From assembly GCA_050313895.1 (NCBI GenBank), contig JBNPMI010000006.1: a stretch of DNA of 64,000 nt; one strand, given 5' to 3'. This document shows, in pieces, positions 26,428 to 35,320 of the stretch. The stretch is from JALFST01 sp022779285. Its GTDB lineage: Bacteria; Bacillota; Clostridia; Tissierellales; Peptoniphilaceae. The stretch's first letter is position 1, and each line of letters begins with the position of its first letter. Made by a program: the position numbers and the translations under genes. A model generated the notes under the pieces. That model had not been told where the DNA came from, made no database searches, and saw only the letters and a program-made list of their open reading frames with translations.

Positions 26428-26760
26428 TCAGGACCAGAGCCCCTCCAGATCGTAGAATTTGCGCTCAGCTCCCGTAAAGATATGGACAATGGTTTCCTCG
26501 CAATCCATCAGAATCCATGTTCCTTCACGAAATCCTTCCACGCTTCGCGGCGGCATCTCGTTCTTGTATAATGCATCCTCGATGGCATCCGCGATCGCCT
26601 GAGTATGGATTTTGTTGCGGCCCGTCATGACCAGAAAATAATCGCTGATTCCCGCATTTTCTTCAATGGGAATCAAGCGTATATCTTGAGCAAGCTTGTT
26701 CTCCGCTGTCTTGATAATGAGTTCATTTTTTGTCATTTTCTGTTGAAGCTGATTTTCCAA
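26428..26760 (-). CDS. rsfS: Ribosomal silencing factor RsfS
   Basis: RsfS binds ribosomal protein L14 and blocks subunit joining under starvation. The protein has 110 residues with the family signature ISDYFLVMTGRNKIHTQAIADAIED and the end DCEETIVHIFTGAERKFYDLEGLW. I place the start at the TTG at 26760, behind AAAGGA; the ATG at 26736 has no ribosome site. It overlaps the fused nadD-yqeK gene by 38 bp. Confidence 0.93.
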   Translation of the reverse strand: MENQLQQKMTKNELIIKTAENKLAQDIRLIPIEENAGISDYFLVMTGRNKIHTQAIADAIEDALYKNEMPPRSVEGFREGTWILMDCEETIVHIFTGAERKFYDLEGLWS

Positions 26761-28051
26761 AATATTTCCTTTCCAGTGAATTAATTGAAGGGATAGGCTC
26801 CAGCCCTTTATACTCTATCAGCAATTGATTTCTTGTCTGTATACTTTCTTCATCAATCTCTGTTTCTTTTTGAATCAAAAATTCCAGGGTTTGATCCATA
26901 AGCATGACTACTGCCTGATTCAGATCCTTAAGCGCCACCGCGCGAATTTCATTCACCCCCTTGAAGCTTCGTGCAGGCTCAATTTCATCGGCAAGCATCA
27001 CCACCTTCTCCAGCAGACTCATTTCGGGACAGCCGGTCGTATGATGCGCGATAGCGCGCAAAATCTCCGGATCCTCGACTCCATAATACTCCTCGGCAAC
27101 TATACCGCCAAGAAACGCATGGTATACGGGACTTGGAATCCAATCCTCCGGCTGTAAAATCCCCTTTAAGAGAAGCTCGTGAAAAAATCGTTTTTCATTT
27201 TTCTTCGCACAATCATGTAATAGCGCCGCATCGCGAGCTTTTTTTACCGATGCTCCATATCTTCTTGCCAACATCTGTGCGGTTTTTGCGACTCCGAGTA
27301 CATGGCGACAACGCTTCTCCCCTAAATCCTCCTGCAGACGGGGAATCCACTCTAAGTACGGTTCTTCGTCATAAGGCAGCCGTTCCTCTTCCAGCCTGCG
27401 GTAAAAATCCTGTAATGCATACTCATAGCTTTCCTCCCGCTTTGCATGATAGCCATAAAGATGTTTCTCTATGATATAGTCCATGACATCCGGGGGAAAG
27501 ATATACCGTGGCATATGTCCCTTTGCCAGCTGAGCCCTAATTTCTGAAGAAGAGCACTTTACAGAAAATTGATCAATCACTTGAATACGTGCACCGTATT
27601 GCCTGAATTCCTCAAGGATCGCTTCTCGGTCTTCTTTTGTGCTCACCTGCGTATTCGGTCGTAAAACTACAAGAAGAGGAATTTCCTTGATCAAGTTCTG
27701 CCATTGATACCACGTTTTTAGACTGAGCAGGCTATCCTCCCCCATGATAAAATAATATTCATTTTCCGGATGTTGTGACTGAATTTCTCTGACGGTATCA
27801 ATAGAATATTGCACCTGCTTCGATTCAATTTCCCGCATATCAATTTGGAATTGCGGCCGGTCTTGAATCGCTAATCGCAGCATGGAAACACGATCTTCGA
27901 CATTTCCGGCTTTGCTGTCCTTATGCGGCGGAGAAAATGCCGGAATAAAAGATACCTCTTGTAAATTGGCTTCGATCAGAGCACTCTCTGCCATAAGAAG
28001 GTGGCCTACATGAATCGGATCAAATGTTCCTCCATAAAGACCGATTTTCAT
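26723..28051 (-). CDS. nadD-yqeK: Fused nicotinate-nucleotide adenylyltransferase and YqeK HD hydrolase
   Basis: This 442-residue protein joins two enzymes normally encoded by adjacent genes. Residues 1-200 are NadD, with GGTFDPIHVGHL and SSSEIRAQLAKG, making deamido-NAD from nicotinate mononucleotide. Residues about 240-420 are a YqeK-type HD domain (HVLGVAKTAQM, LLHDCAKK, HAFLGGIVA, AIAHHTTG). YqeK family proteins hydrolyse symmetric dinucleoside tetraphosphates such as Ap4A. A linker of about 40 residues connects them without stop or frameshift. I start at the ATG at 28051 (MKIGLYGG); an ATG five codons earlier has a less suitable ribosome-site spacing. It is the first gene of its operon. 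Confidence 0.93.
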   Translation of the reverse strand: MKIGLYGGTFDPIHVGHLLMAESALIEANLQEVSFIPAFSPPHKDSKAGNVEDRVSMLRLAIQDRPQFQIDMREIESKQVQYSIDTVREIQSQHPENEYYFIMGEDSLLSLKTWYQWQNLIKEIPLLVVLRPNTQVSTKEDREAILEEFRQYGARIQVIDQFSVKCSSSEIRAQLAKGHMPRYIFPPDVMDYIIEKHLYGYHAKREESYEYALQDFYRRLEEERLPYDEEPYLEWIPRLQEDLGEKRCRHVLGVAKTAQMLARRYGASVKKARDAALLHDCAKKNEKRFFHELLLKGILQPEDWIPSPVYHAFLGGIVAEEYYGVEDPEILRAIAHHTTGCPEMSLLEKVVMLADEIEPARSFKGVNEIRAVALKDLNQAVVMLMDQTLEFLIQKETEIDEESIQTRNQLLIEYKGLEPIPSINSLERKYFGKSASTENDKK

Positions 28052-28109
28052 TACATGACTCTCCATTCAAAAATTGCTATTTGCCTTGATTCATTGAGCT
28101 TCGGTTTTT

Positions 28110-28137
28110 ATTATAACAAATCTGAAAATCATAACAA
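28110..28137 (-). promoter_or_regulatory. Promoter of the nadD-yqeK-rsfS-comEA operon
   Basis: On the minus strand a consensus -10 TATAAT (28110-28115) is preceded at 16 bp by TTGTTA (28132-28137). It lies about 60 bp upstream of the nadD start and just below the Tad operon's last gene, so the two operons are separable. Confidence 0.65.
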
Positions 28138-28178
28138 ATCTCAAAATCCGAGTCATCGCTTCCCTCACATGCCGGTAA

Positions 28179-29153
28179 TCATTCATTCCCTTTGGATTCA
28201 GGCCATCCCTTTTCCAATGCCTCAAATTGGATCCGGTAACAGACTTCTCCCTCTACAACAAAACCTACTCCCATCCGGCTCAGTCTGCTTGCTTTTGTAA
28301 AAATCGGCGGTGTCAGGGGATGCCCTCGGATTTGATAGCCTATTTTTCCGTTTTCCTGATATAAATCGATTTCGGATTCTCCGGGTTCTTGAGTGATCAG
28401 ATCCTCGGAAGTGAACATTGCCGGAGTCTTTGGATTATACTTTTCCTTTATTTTCTCTTCTTCCTTGCGCTCCAATGCTCTGACAAATTTTCCTTGCCAA
28501 TCGAGAAGAAAAAAATGATCTCTTGCCTCGGCGACAAATCCATTTTGACCGATACCGATCCATTCATATGATGCATTTGACTGCATATCGCCTTTTGCCG
28601 TGATGATATGATATCCTGCTTCATCGGTGGCAATTGCAGATCCCGACTCTGTCCACTCACTATATAGAGCGAGTTTTGTCGGTAAAAGCTGATAGGACGA
28701 GAGAATCCTGTTTTCCAACGATTGCGCTTGATCGGAATCGAGTGCATTATGCAGGCGGTATAGAATACGCAACGCTTCCGCATTTTTATGCTCAACAATA
28801 TGGGCTTCGATCAAGCCTTGGATATTCTCCTTCTTATCGGCATGGCTGAGATCATTTTTCCAAATCTTCACAGCTCTTTCCGCATTTCCGCTTTTTATGG
28901 CTATCTGAAATCGAAGTCCTGCGATTTGATGATTGAGACCCCGGTTTTTTGTTGAAATATCTTGTAAAATCTGCTCCGCTTCACGAGAGAATCCCAGCTC
29001 CAGCAGGTCCTTCGCCTCCTGAAATTTTTTTGTTTCCCGGATATTTTGATTCTTTTCCCGGACATATGACATCATGCTCACAAACAAAAGAAGCGCGATT
29101 AGTATCAGAGGAATCCATTGCTCTTTACGAAATAGAAAATCACGGCATTTCAT
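28179..29153 (-). CDS. Membrane protein with repeat (TPR/WG-like) domains, last gene of the Tad operon
   Basis: This 324-residue protein has one N-terminal membrane segment (about 13-28). A helical, TPR-like stretch (about 40-165) follows, then beta-rich repeats resembling WG repeats (TDEAGYHIITAKGDM, FVAEARDHFFLLDWQGKF). The bulk should face the cell exterior. The family is not securely identified. It overlaps the TadE-like gene before it by 14 bp, so it belongs to the Tad transcript and may be an envelope component or scaffold of the pilus. Confidence 0.65.
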   Translation of the reverse strand: MKCRDFLFRKEQWIPLILIALLLFVSMMSYVREKNQNIRETKKFQEAKDLLELGFSREAEQILQDISTKNRGLNHQIAGLRFQIAIKSGNAERAVKIWKNDLSHADKKENIQGLIEAHIVEHKNAEALRILYRLHNALDSDQAQSLENRILSSYQLLPTKLALYSEWTESGSAIATDEAGYHIITAKGDMQSNASYEWIGIGQNGFVAEARDHFFLLDWQGKFVRALERKEEEKIKEKYNPKTPAMFTSEDLITQEPGESEIDLYQENGKIGYQIRGHPLTPPIFTKASRLSRMGVGFVVEGEVCYRIQFEALEKGWPESKGNE

Positions 29154-30201
29154 TGTTTTTCTCCTTGAATAACGCCTTCTCCGTATATTGGAATAAGAAT
29201 TGAGCGCCGTTGCTGCTTTCCAGGTCACGTGCCAAGCCGGTGAGCTCGGCCTCAAAGGCTTTTGCTTCCTCCGGCAGAATCAGCAGAACACGACGTGATG
29301 AAAAATCATTTTTCACATTGGTTCCGTTTTCCAATAGAAAGCTCTCCCTGCGAAGATTTTTTTCCTGCTCCCGAGCATATAACAGCATTTGTTTTCGTAT
29401 TCCGTCATAATTCAACTGATAATTTTCCGCCCTGTCTCCCTGACCTGAGGAATAGCTTTTCGAAAAGAGATTCAGTGAAAAAACGGATTCCACGGACCGA
29501 TCCGAAAACAGCAAATCAATCCCCTGCCCTTTTTGGAATACCGATGCATCGGTCCTCCGTCTTCTCCGTTCCACAAGCTTTCTGCCTCGGGTAAACGGAG
29601 GCAGACGCCAAATAGAAGCTTCGCCATCATCGCCCGTCTCGCCGGCCTGATCTTCCTGATTGCGATTGATCAGCCATATCCCGGTAACCGCATATTGATG
29701 AACCTCAATAGGCTTCAAAAAGCTGAACACTCCCGGCAACTCTAATCGATATATGAGATCGGCCTCCAATATGTTGTTTCCACGCCGGGATATCGTAAGT
29801 CTTCTATCCTTCAGCTTCTCAAGTCCGTGATCCGCAGACATCCCGGATTTTCCGAAATAATATTGAAACAGCCTGTCTGCCTCGAAATTCTCTCCCTTTT
29901 CTTCCGCTTTTTGAAAAAGATCGTTTAAAATGGAACTGTCCTCCTGTAAAAAGAGCGGTGAGTTCGGGGAGCTTTGAAGCCTGCTTATCTTACCGAACTC
30001 GATAGCGTTCCGCAGAGAGAGACGATCTGCATAGGCCAGGACGCTTTGAGTAAGCGCGTATCGCGACATCGATTGAATTTTTAAAAGGCCCTGTATGAGC
30101 ATCCAGCTGACCATAATCAGGATAAAGATCCCCAAAACAAAAGCCGCTTCTATGGTAATGGCTCCGGATTCCTTATTGTTTTTTTGTCTCGCGATCAACA
30201 T
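29140..30201 (-). CDS. TadE-like pseudopilin protein with long C-terminal region
   Basis: This 353-residue protein has a short N-terminus and the class III/Tad-type leader NKESGAITIEAAFVLGIF, with Gly before the hydrophobic helix and Glu at about +5. A large extracellular part follows. Such leaders are processed by TadV-type prepilin peptidases, and TadE/F minor pilins help assemble Flp fibres. The start at 30201 is chosen because the leader then begins near residue 10; the frame extends 54 codons into the upstream gene. It overlaps the giant gene by 29 bp. Confidence 0.75.
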   Translation of the reverse strand: MLIARQKNNKESGAITIEAAFVLGIFILIMVSWMLIQGLLKIQSMSRYALTQSVLAYADRLSLRNAIEFGKISRLQSSPNSPLFLQEDSSILNDLFQKAEEKGENFEADRLFQYYFGKSGMSADHGLEKLKDRRLTISRRGNNILEADLIYRLELPGVFSFLKPIEVHQYAVTGIWLINRNQEDQAGETGDDGEASIWRLPPFTRGRKLVERRRRRTDASVFQKGQGIDLLFSDRSVESVFSLNLFSKSYSSGQGDRAENYQLNYDGIRKQMLLYAREQEKNLRRESFLLENGTNVKNDFSSRRVLLILPEEAKAFEAELTGLARDLESSNGAQFLFQYTEKALFKEKNNEMP

Positions 30202-33118
30202 ATCCCTGCTCCCATTTTTTGGAAAATCGAAGCGCCGGCACGGAATCGTTGCTGCCAAGCATCTGCGGCCATGCCGGAAAAAAAGGAGTTTGTACCGCAA
30301 ATTTCTGATGAATGAGAATACGCGTCGGTGCAATCGACAAGTCCGCATCGCCCGATTCCGCATCGATCAGGCGTACCGTACGACTCAACAGACTCGCTTC
30401 CTGTCCCGCCGCCATTTGAAGCGCCAAAAGAATTCTCAGATAATCCTCATAGTTCAGCGCTATATTCGCTCCGATTGCCTGCTGCGCTCCCGAGCCCTTG
30501 CCGACACCCTCCGAAATCCGATCCAGCCACCGATTCATATGCTCCTGTGTTGCCTTTTCTCCCTGATCAAGCAGATTTTGTATCTCATTTCCCGACGACT
30601 CGATTCCCGATTGAATGAAAGAGGATATGCGTTCTTTTGCTCCGGAGAGAGACCGGTCAAGGGCTTCTTCAATGGCAGCGCTTATTTTTTTTGTTTCCGT
30701 TTCTCCCGCAGTCTTTCCGAGCTCCCGTATGGTATCGAGGATTCCGCTTTTTTGATTCTGCAGATTCGATATTACAGACTTTGTCGCTTTTGCAATCGCC
30801 CCCTTTTCCTCAGCAAAGGACGCCCACAATTTATGAAATTGATCGGATAATTGCTCCTCGGTCAGAGATTCCATGGAGAAAACGGAAGAGTACATCCAAT
30901 CTCTCAGAGTGTTTCGAACGCGATCCATGATGCTGCTTTGTATTTGCTCCTGCATTTGATCCAAAGTATCGGAAACCGTTTCGTGCATTGCCTGAACTCC
31001 GCTTTCTGCTTCCTCGCCGACATATCGGAAGATGTCGTGAACGCTATCGGAAGCAAGAGTTCGGATTCCTGAGACCGCAAAGCGCCAGGTCTGAGGAGAT
31101 TTCCAAAGAGCAACCTTTTTCCCCTGTATAAGATCCTCCCAGTCCAATTTGGTCTCTCCGGCTGCGACCAGAGCAACAAGGGCGCTCTTTACCAACGGCG
31201 CTCCGAATCCGGTCCATCCTGCCAATGCGACTGCAAGGGCGGACGTTTCCGCATTGATCTCGGAGGATGTCATGGCATAGGCTAAATTCGCGAGAAACCG
31301 AATTCCGGAAATCTGGTATTGCATCGCCCGGATATTATCGATCCACTGATTCTTTCCTTGAATCAAATACTCAAGCTCACCCCCGTAAATCGGACGTTCC
31401 TTGAACGAAAGACCCGTTAAACTCTTCTTTTCACCATTTTCTTGATCTCTCAACGGTGTGAGACGATTGCTGAACATCCCGTCCCAATAGAGAAACAGCT
31501 TGATCTGATCATAGAGACGGCTCTGTACACCGGAGCTGTCCGCCTCCTTCAAAAAAGGGTCTGCTGCTGCAAGAAGCTTTTGTGATTGCGAAATCATCGT
31601 TTCCGTTTCGCCGGCCTCCGGCATCCAAAGCCCGATGGAGCCGCTCTCCGATTTCTGATCCTGTTCATATCGCTGCCAGCTCTCCGTACCGATTCGGTCA
31701 AGAATTCCGCCCTTCAGGTTTTCTAATTGAAGCTTTTCGGCATGCTTGGCATTGGCAATGGCTTTTCGTCTTTGATTCCAGGCATCAAGAAAATCGCCAA
31801 GGCCTGATCGCTTCTGAGGAGTGCTCAGTCTTATTCTTTTCTGTGCTTTCACCGCCTTTTCCGAAAAGCATTTTTCTTTCTCCGTGGCGAAAGGATCCGG
31901 GGATGACCAATGCGATGCGGGTATTGTCCACCTTCCGTTTGAAATTTCAGCTTTTCCCATTGTTTTGGCATACCAGCCTTCAAAGCTCAAGGCTTGCACA
32001 TCCTCGCCTTCCCATTGCAGCCCTTTCCACGCCTTCTCCCATGCGGAAACCGGCTCAAGCATTTGATTTGTCTCTTCGATCAGATCGCTGACCGCCTCCG
32101 GATTCAAGTTCTGCGTTTGTGCATGATATTCCGCTCGCAAGGCATTTTCCATGGCTCCCGGAGGAAGCTTCTCCAATGATGACCTCCATTTTTCCTGAGC
32201 GCTTGCCGCCTCTGAGATCTGAGTACGGATTGCTTCCGATGAACGCAAAATGCTTTCTTTTTTTTGACGTAACAGCTCAAGGTCTTTTTGTGTTTCGCAA
32301 AAAAGCTCCCTGGCAGCATCAAACCGCTCCCGAATACGTCCTTTTGCCTCCTCATTGAGAAGCTCGGATGTCTGTATGTCCTGTGGCGGAGCCGTATCTC
32401 CCGCTTGTTTTTGCAGAATGCTGATTGTGTAATTTTCCAGTTCATAAAACAGATCTTTCAACCGGGCATACTTGTCGCGTATGGGCAGAATTCCTTCAAC
32501 GACAGGAATGCTCTCCTCCGATCTCGTTATACGCACCAGCGAATTGCTCTCCAGTCCTTCAAAAAAGCCAGCTACCTCATTGCATGTGTCCTGAACCTTC
32601 TGCAGGCATTTCTCAAAATCCGTCTTTTCTTTCCATGCCGACAAGCCTTTTTGCAGGGATTGCAGTACCGGAAGCGTGCTCAATATGCGCTGAAGCATCA
32701 TGGAAGGCGCCTGCCATTCCATGAATCGGTCAATCTGACCCCTGCACACCTCCGGCACGCTGAGGCGCTCCCGTTCCACCGGCTGTAGGTCAAACCCGAG
32801 ACTGTTTATATTCGTCCAGTCTCCGTCTGAAAATACAGACTCTAAGGATTCCTGCGCCCTGGTTTTGGCTTCATTGAAGTCGGAAATCGCAAATAAGCCG
32901 AATTCTCTCGCAATCTGATCGTCAAATGTCGATAGCGCATTGTGCGACGCCAGAGCAAGCGCTTCCTGAACATCCGCCCGCGCCGTTTCAAGATTTCCGA
33001 AGTCATATAGCACGCCGGATGCATAGAGCATAAGAATCAGAACCCCGGAAAGAAAAATCGTAATGCTCCCCTTCTCCTTGCGAAATATCCCTTGTATTTG
33101 CATAGAAGATCTTTTCAT
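30173..33118 (-). CDS. Giant TadG-like surface protein (DUF5702-type)
   Basis: This 981-residue protein begins with a Tad-type leader, FRKEKGSITIFLSGVLILML, followed by DFGNLETARADVQEALALAS, as seen at the start of TadG/DUF5702 proteins. The long remainder is charged, mostly alpha-helical with probable coiled coil (for example residues 250-330 and 700-880), and lacks a C-terminal anchor motif. It is probably exported and assembled with the pilus, perhaps as a tip or base protein. Its start overlaps the preceding TadE-like gene by ATGA (33115-33118). Function within the fibre is inferred from context. Confidence 0.75.
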   Translation of the reverse strand: MKRSSMQIQGIFRKEKGSITIFLSGVLILMLYASGVLYDFGNLETARADVQEALALASHNALSTFDDQIAREFGLFAISDFNEAKTRAQESLESVFSDGDWTNINSLGFDLQPVERERLSVPEVCRGQIDRFMEWQAPSMMLQRILSTLPVLQSLQKGLSAWKEKTDFEKCLQKVQDTCNEVAGFFEGLESNSLVRITRSEESIPVVEGILPIRDKYARLKDLFYELENYTISILQKQAGDTAPPQDIQTSELLNEEAKGRIRERFDAARELFCETQKDLELLRQKKESILRSSEAIRTQISEAASAQEKWRSSLEKLPPGAMENALRAEYHAQTQNLNPEAVSDLIEETNQMLEPVSAWEKAWKGLQWEGEDVQALSFEGWYAKTMGKAEISNGRWTIPASHWSSPDPFATEKEKCFSEKAVKAQKRIRLSTPQKRSGLGDFLDAWNQRRKAIANAKHAEKLQLENLKGGILDRIGTESWQRYEQDQKSESGSIGLWMPEAGETETMISQSQKLLAAADPFLKEADSSGVQSRLYDQIKLFLYWDGMFSNRLTPLRDQENGEKKSLTGLSFKERPIYGGELEYLIQGKNQWIDNIRAMQYQISGIRFLANLAYAMTSSEINAETSALAVALAGWTGFGAPLVKSALVALVAAGETKLDWEDLIQGKKVALWKSPQTWRFAVSGIRTLASDSVHDIFRYVGEEAESGVQAMHETVSDTLDQMQEQIQSSIMDRVRNTLRDWMYSSVFSMESLTEEQLSDQFHKLWASFAEEKGAIAKATKSVISNLQNQKSGILDTIRELGKTAGETETKKISAAIEEALDRSLSGAKERISSFIQSGIESSGNEIQNLLDQGEKATQEHMNRWLDRISEGVGKGSGAQQAIGANIALNYEDYLRILLALQMAAGQEASLLSRTVRLIDAESGDADLSIAPTRILIHQKFAVQTPFFPAWPQMLGSNDSVPALRFSKKWEQGYVDRETKKQ

Positions 33119-33549
33119 GACTCTTCCTTTCGCTCCGAACGTATGTCAATTCCTTGGATAGTCAGAGCCTTCCATAAGTTTGCAGCGGGATCTGTCTGTC
33201 TGGCTCTTCGAATTCGATTTTCCGGATCGCCCTGTATTTTCCAAAAGCGCATCGGATACAATGGCTTCACTTTACTCTCCCACCTCAGCTCACGGGTGGG
33301 GAGAAACAAGGATGAGCTTTCCGAGCAGGTTATTTTCTTCTCAAGAAAAATGCCCTTCCATTCCGATGTTTTCTGCTCCGTATCATCATGAATCATCTCC
33401 TGTCTGATACGCGCTTCCCCGTACACGCTTTCCCATAGAAAGAAAATCATCAAAAGAAGCAGCAGAAGCACAAGCATGGTGATCGGGAACGCATGCGCGC
33501 CCTCAAGAATCTCAACCGCACCTTTTTCTTCCGCCAATAACTTTTTCAT
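33115..33549 (-). CDS. TadE-like minor pilin
   Basis: This 144-residue protein starts with EEKGAVEILEGAHAFPITMLVLLLLLLM, shown here as a leader-like pattern: charged N-terminus, Gly, then Glu and a long hydrophobic helix (about residues 20-40). A soluble, charged tail follows. Length and position between the Flp pilin and the giant TadG-like gene fit TadE. It overlaps both neighbours by 4 bp, so the three genes are translationally coupled. Confidence 0.7.
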   Translation of the reverse strand: MKKLLAEEKGAVEILEGAHAFPITMLVLLLLLLMIFFLWESVYGEARIRQEMIHDDTEQKTSEWKGIFLEKKITCSESSSLFLPTRELRWESKVKPLYPMRFWKIQGDPENRIRRARQTDPAANLWKALTIQGIDIRSERKEES

Positions 33550-33728
33550 ATCTGCATCGCTTCTGATCGAATTTTGTCAAAAAGTGTGCGCAGCAAATCC
33601 ATCAAGCTGCTTCGGAAAATGGCGATGAGTGCGATCACCACTAAAATAATTAATACGATGGCTACCATATTCACCTCTCCGCGTTCATCCTCTAAAAAGC
33701 CGGAGCATACGATTCCATTTTTCAGCAT
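33546..33728 (-). CDS. flp: Flp-type major pilin (Flp1-like)
   Basis: This 60-residue prepilin has a leader ending in EDERGEVNMVAIVLIIL, cleaved after Gly with Glu close behind, followed by one hydrophobic helix and a short amphipathic tail (SLMDLLRTLFDKIRSEAM). This matches the small Flp1-like pilins of monoderm Tad systems. It is the likely fibre subunit. AAGGAGG precedes the ATG. It lies 15 bp after tadC and overlaps the TadE-like gene by 4 bp. Confidence 0.85.
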   Translation of the reverse strand: MLKNGIVCSGFLEDERGEVNMVAIVLIILVVIALIAIFRSSLMDLLRTLFDKIRSEAMQI

Positions 33729-33743
33729 GTTTTCCTCCTTTCC

Positions 33744-34586
33744 CTACCATTGTCCGAGCATCGGCGTCATCACCAAAATCAGAATCCCGATAAACAGGAG
33801 CAGGCTTGGAAATATCATTTGCTGCGATGCCTTTTCCGCTTCCTTCTGATCGATACGGATTCTTCTTTCTACCGCCTTTCTTCTGATCTCCTCTAATTGA
33901 ATACACAGCTCATTGCCTCCCAGTTCCATATATTGGGAAAATAATCTGCCGCATTCCCGTAGATCCTCCATCGCAAAATCTTCTCCAAAGCGAAGATAGG
34001 CTTGCTTCCTGCTGACGCCCTCCTGCATCATCTGTGTGATTCTCTGAATTTCCTGATCAAGAGGACCTGCCGATTGCATTTCCCGCTTCTCCCATACCGC
34101 TGTCGGCGTCATGCCTGCCTTGAGAGATAAAACCCAGCCTGCCAACAGATCGGGCAGTGACCGTTCAATGCTTTTTATCCTGAGCTTCGCATCCTTTTTC
34201 AGCTTTTGCAATGCAGATGCAATTCTTACAAGAGGAAGCGCAAGCATACACATCGAGAAAACAGGAGAGATTGCCGAAATCATGACGCTGAAAAGCAGAT
34301 AGAAGAAAGCCTCGCCATATGCCCGGATCAACAGATGCCGCATTGCTTCAAAAGCCCTTCGTTCCGCGTAAAGGATCTTTGCATACCCGAGCCATTTGGC
34401 ATACGTCTTCGGCATCTTTTCTTGAAATTCCGTAAAAAAATATTTTCCGACAAAGACGACATATCTGTTTTTTCTCCCTGAAACCGCATCGTTGTCGTAA
34501 TAGCGATTCGCCTCAAGAGCTTTTTCAAAACAAACAATCCATAAGCCCAGCAGTATCCAGGAAATCAGAAAAAAGCGCATATTCAT
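33744..34586 (-). CDS. tadC: Tad secretion inner-membrane protein TadC
   Basis: This 280-residue type II secretion F-domain protein has membrane segments at about 5-20, 95-130 and 258-276, and the cytoplasmic F domain with SIERSLPDLLAGWVLSLKAG and AYLRFGEDFAMEDLRECGRLF. Together with TadB it forms the membrane platform moved by the CpaF ATPase. It overlaps tadB by ATGA (34583-34586). Confidence 0.85.
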   Translation of the reverse strand: MNMRFFLISWILLGLWIVCFEKALEANRYYDNDAVSGRKNRYVVFVGKYFFTEFQEKMPKTYAKWLGYAKILYAERRAFEAMRHLLIRAYGEAFFYLLFSVMISAISPVFSMCMLALPLVRIASALQKLKKDAKLRIKSIERSLPDLLAGWVLSLKAGMTPTAVWEKREMQSAGPLDQEIQRITQMMQEGVSRKQAYLRFGEDFAMEDLRECGRLFSQYMELGGNELCIQLEEIRRKAVERRIRIDQKEAEKASQQMIFPSLLLFIGILILVMTPMLGQW

Positions 34587-35320
34587 ATTTCCACTCCCTC
34601 CGAAAGCCCGCTACGGTGTAAAATTCTCAGACTGATTCTCCATGCGGCCAAAAAAATCCCCAGACAAATCATTCGAGCTATCCAGTCCGCTGCACCTGAA
34701 GATTTTGTAATTCCCGTGATGCGCATCGCCCCCATGAGGACGAGCGGCATTGCGAAAAGAAGATATTGCTCTCTTTTTGCGGCATACAACTTGAGCTTAC
34801 GGTTTTCTATGAGGTCCTCCTGAGCGGAAATCATGCGATAAAAGGATAGGGATAGATCCGGAATATTGGCGCCATGCTCCGCTCCGATCAATAAGAGCTC
34901 CCAAAAACGATGGATCAACGGATCCTCTATTCTTTGTAAGAATACCTCTGCACATTCCTTCAGGCCTTCTCCCAGTTCCATCTGCTCCAGGGCGACTTCC
35001 ATTCCATTCAAGAATTCCGAGCGATCCCGACCCTGACGTAAGAGCTTGCTCTTCATATCCGCAGTGCTCAATTGCATCGACGTTCTGAGATTTCTTCCCG
35101 CATTCAGCTGTGCACTCAGGTGCTCCAGATAAAGCTTGAAATCCGTTCGGATTCTCCATCTTTTCTCGCGCGCTTTCCGCCTGCGGTATTCCCTGCGTGC
35201 AAGAAATCTGCTGATAAGGAGGGCGGGAAGGATGACCAGGGCGGAATCAAAGTAAAACCATGCGATGCATGCGCTGAAAAAACAACATAGCATAGTCCAC
35301 TGCTTTTCAGAGATATTCAT
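34583..35320 (-). CDS. tadB: Tad secretion inner-membrane protein TadB
   Basis: This 245-residue protein has two N-terminal membrane helices (about 8-40), a cytoplasmic type II F-domain (DFKLYLEHLSAQLNAGRNLRTSM, LLIGAEHGANIPDLSLSFYRM) and two C-terminal helices (about 180-235). It pairs with TadC. It overlaps cpaF by 4 bp and tadC by 4 bp. Confidence 0.85.
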   Translation of the reverse strand: MNISEKQWTMLCCFFSACIAWFYFDSALVILPALLISRFLARREYRRRKAREKRWRIRTDFKLYLEHLSAQLNAGRNLRTSMQLSTADMKSKLLRQGRDRSEFLNGMEVALEQMELGEGLKECAEVFLQRIEDPLIHRFWELLLIGAEHGANIPDLSLSFYRMISAQEDLIENRKLKLYAAKREQYLLFAMPLVLMGAMRITGITKSSGAADWIARMICLGIFLAAWRISLRILHRSGLSEGVEI

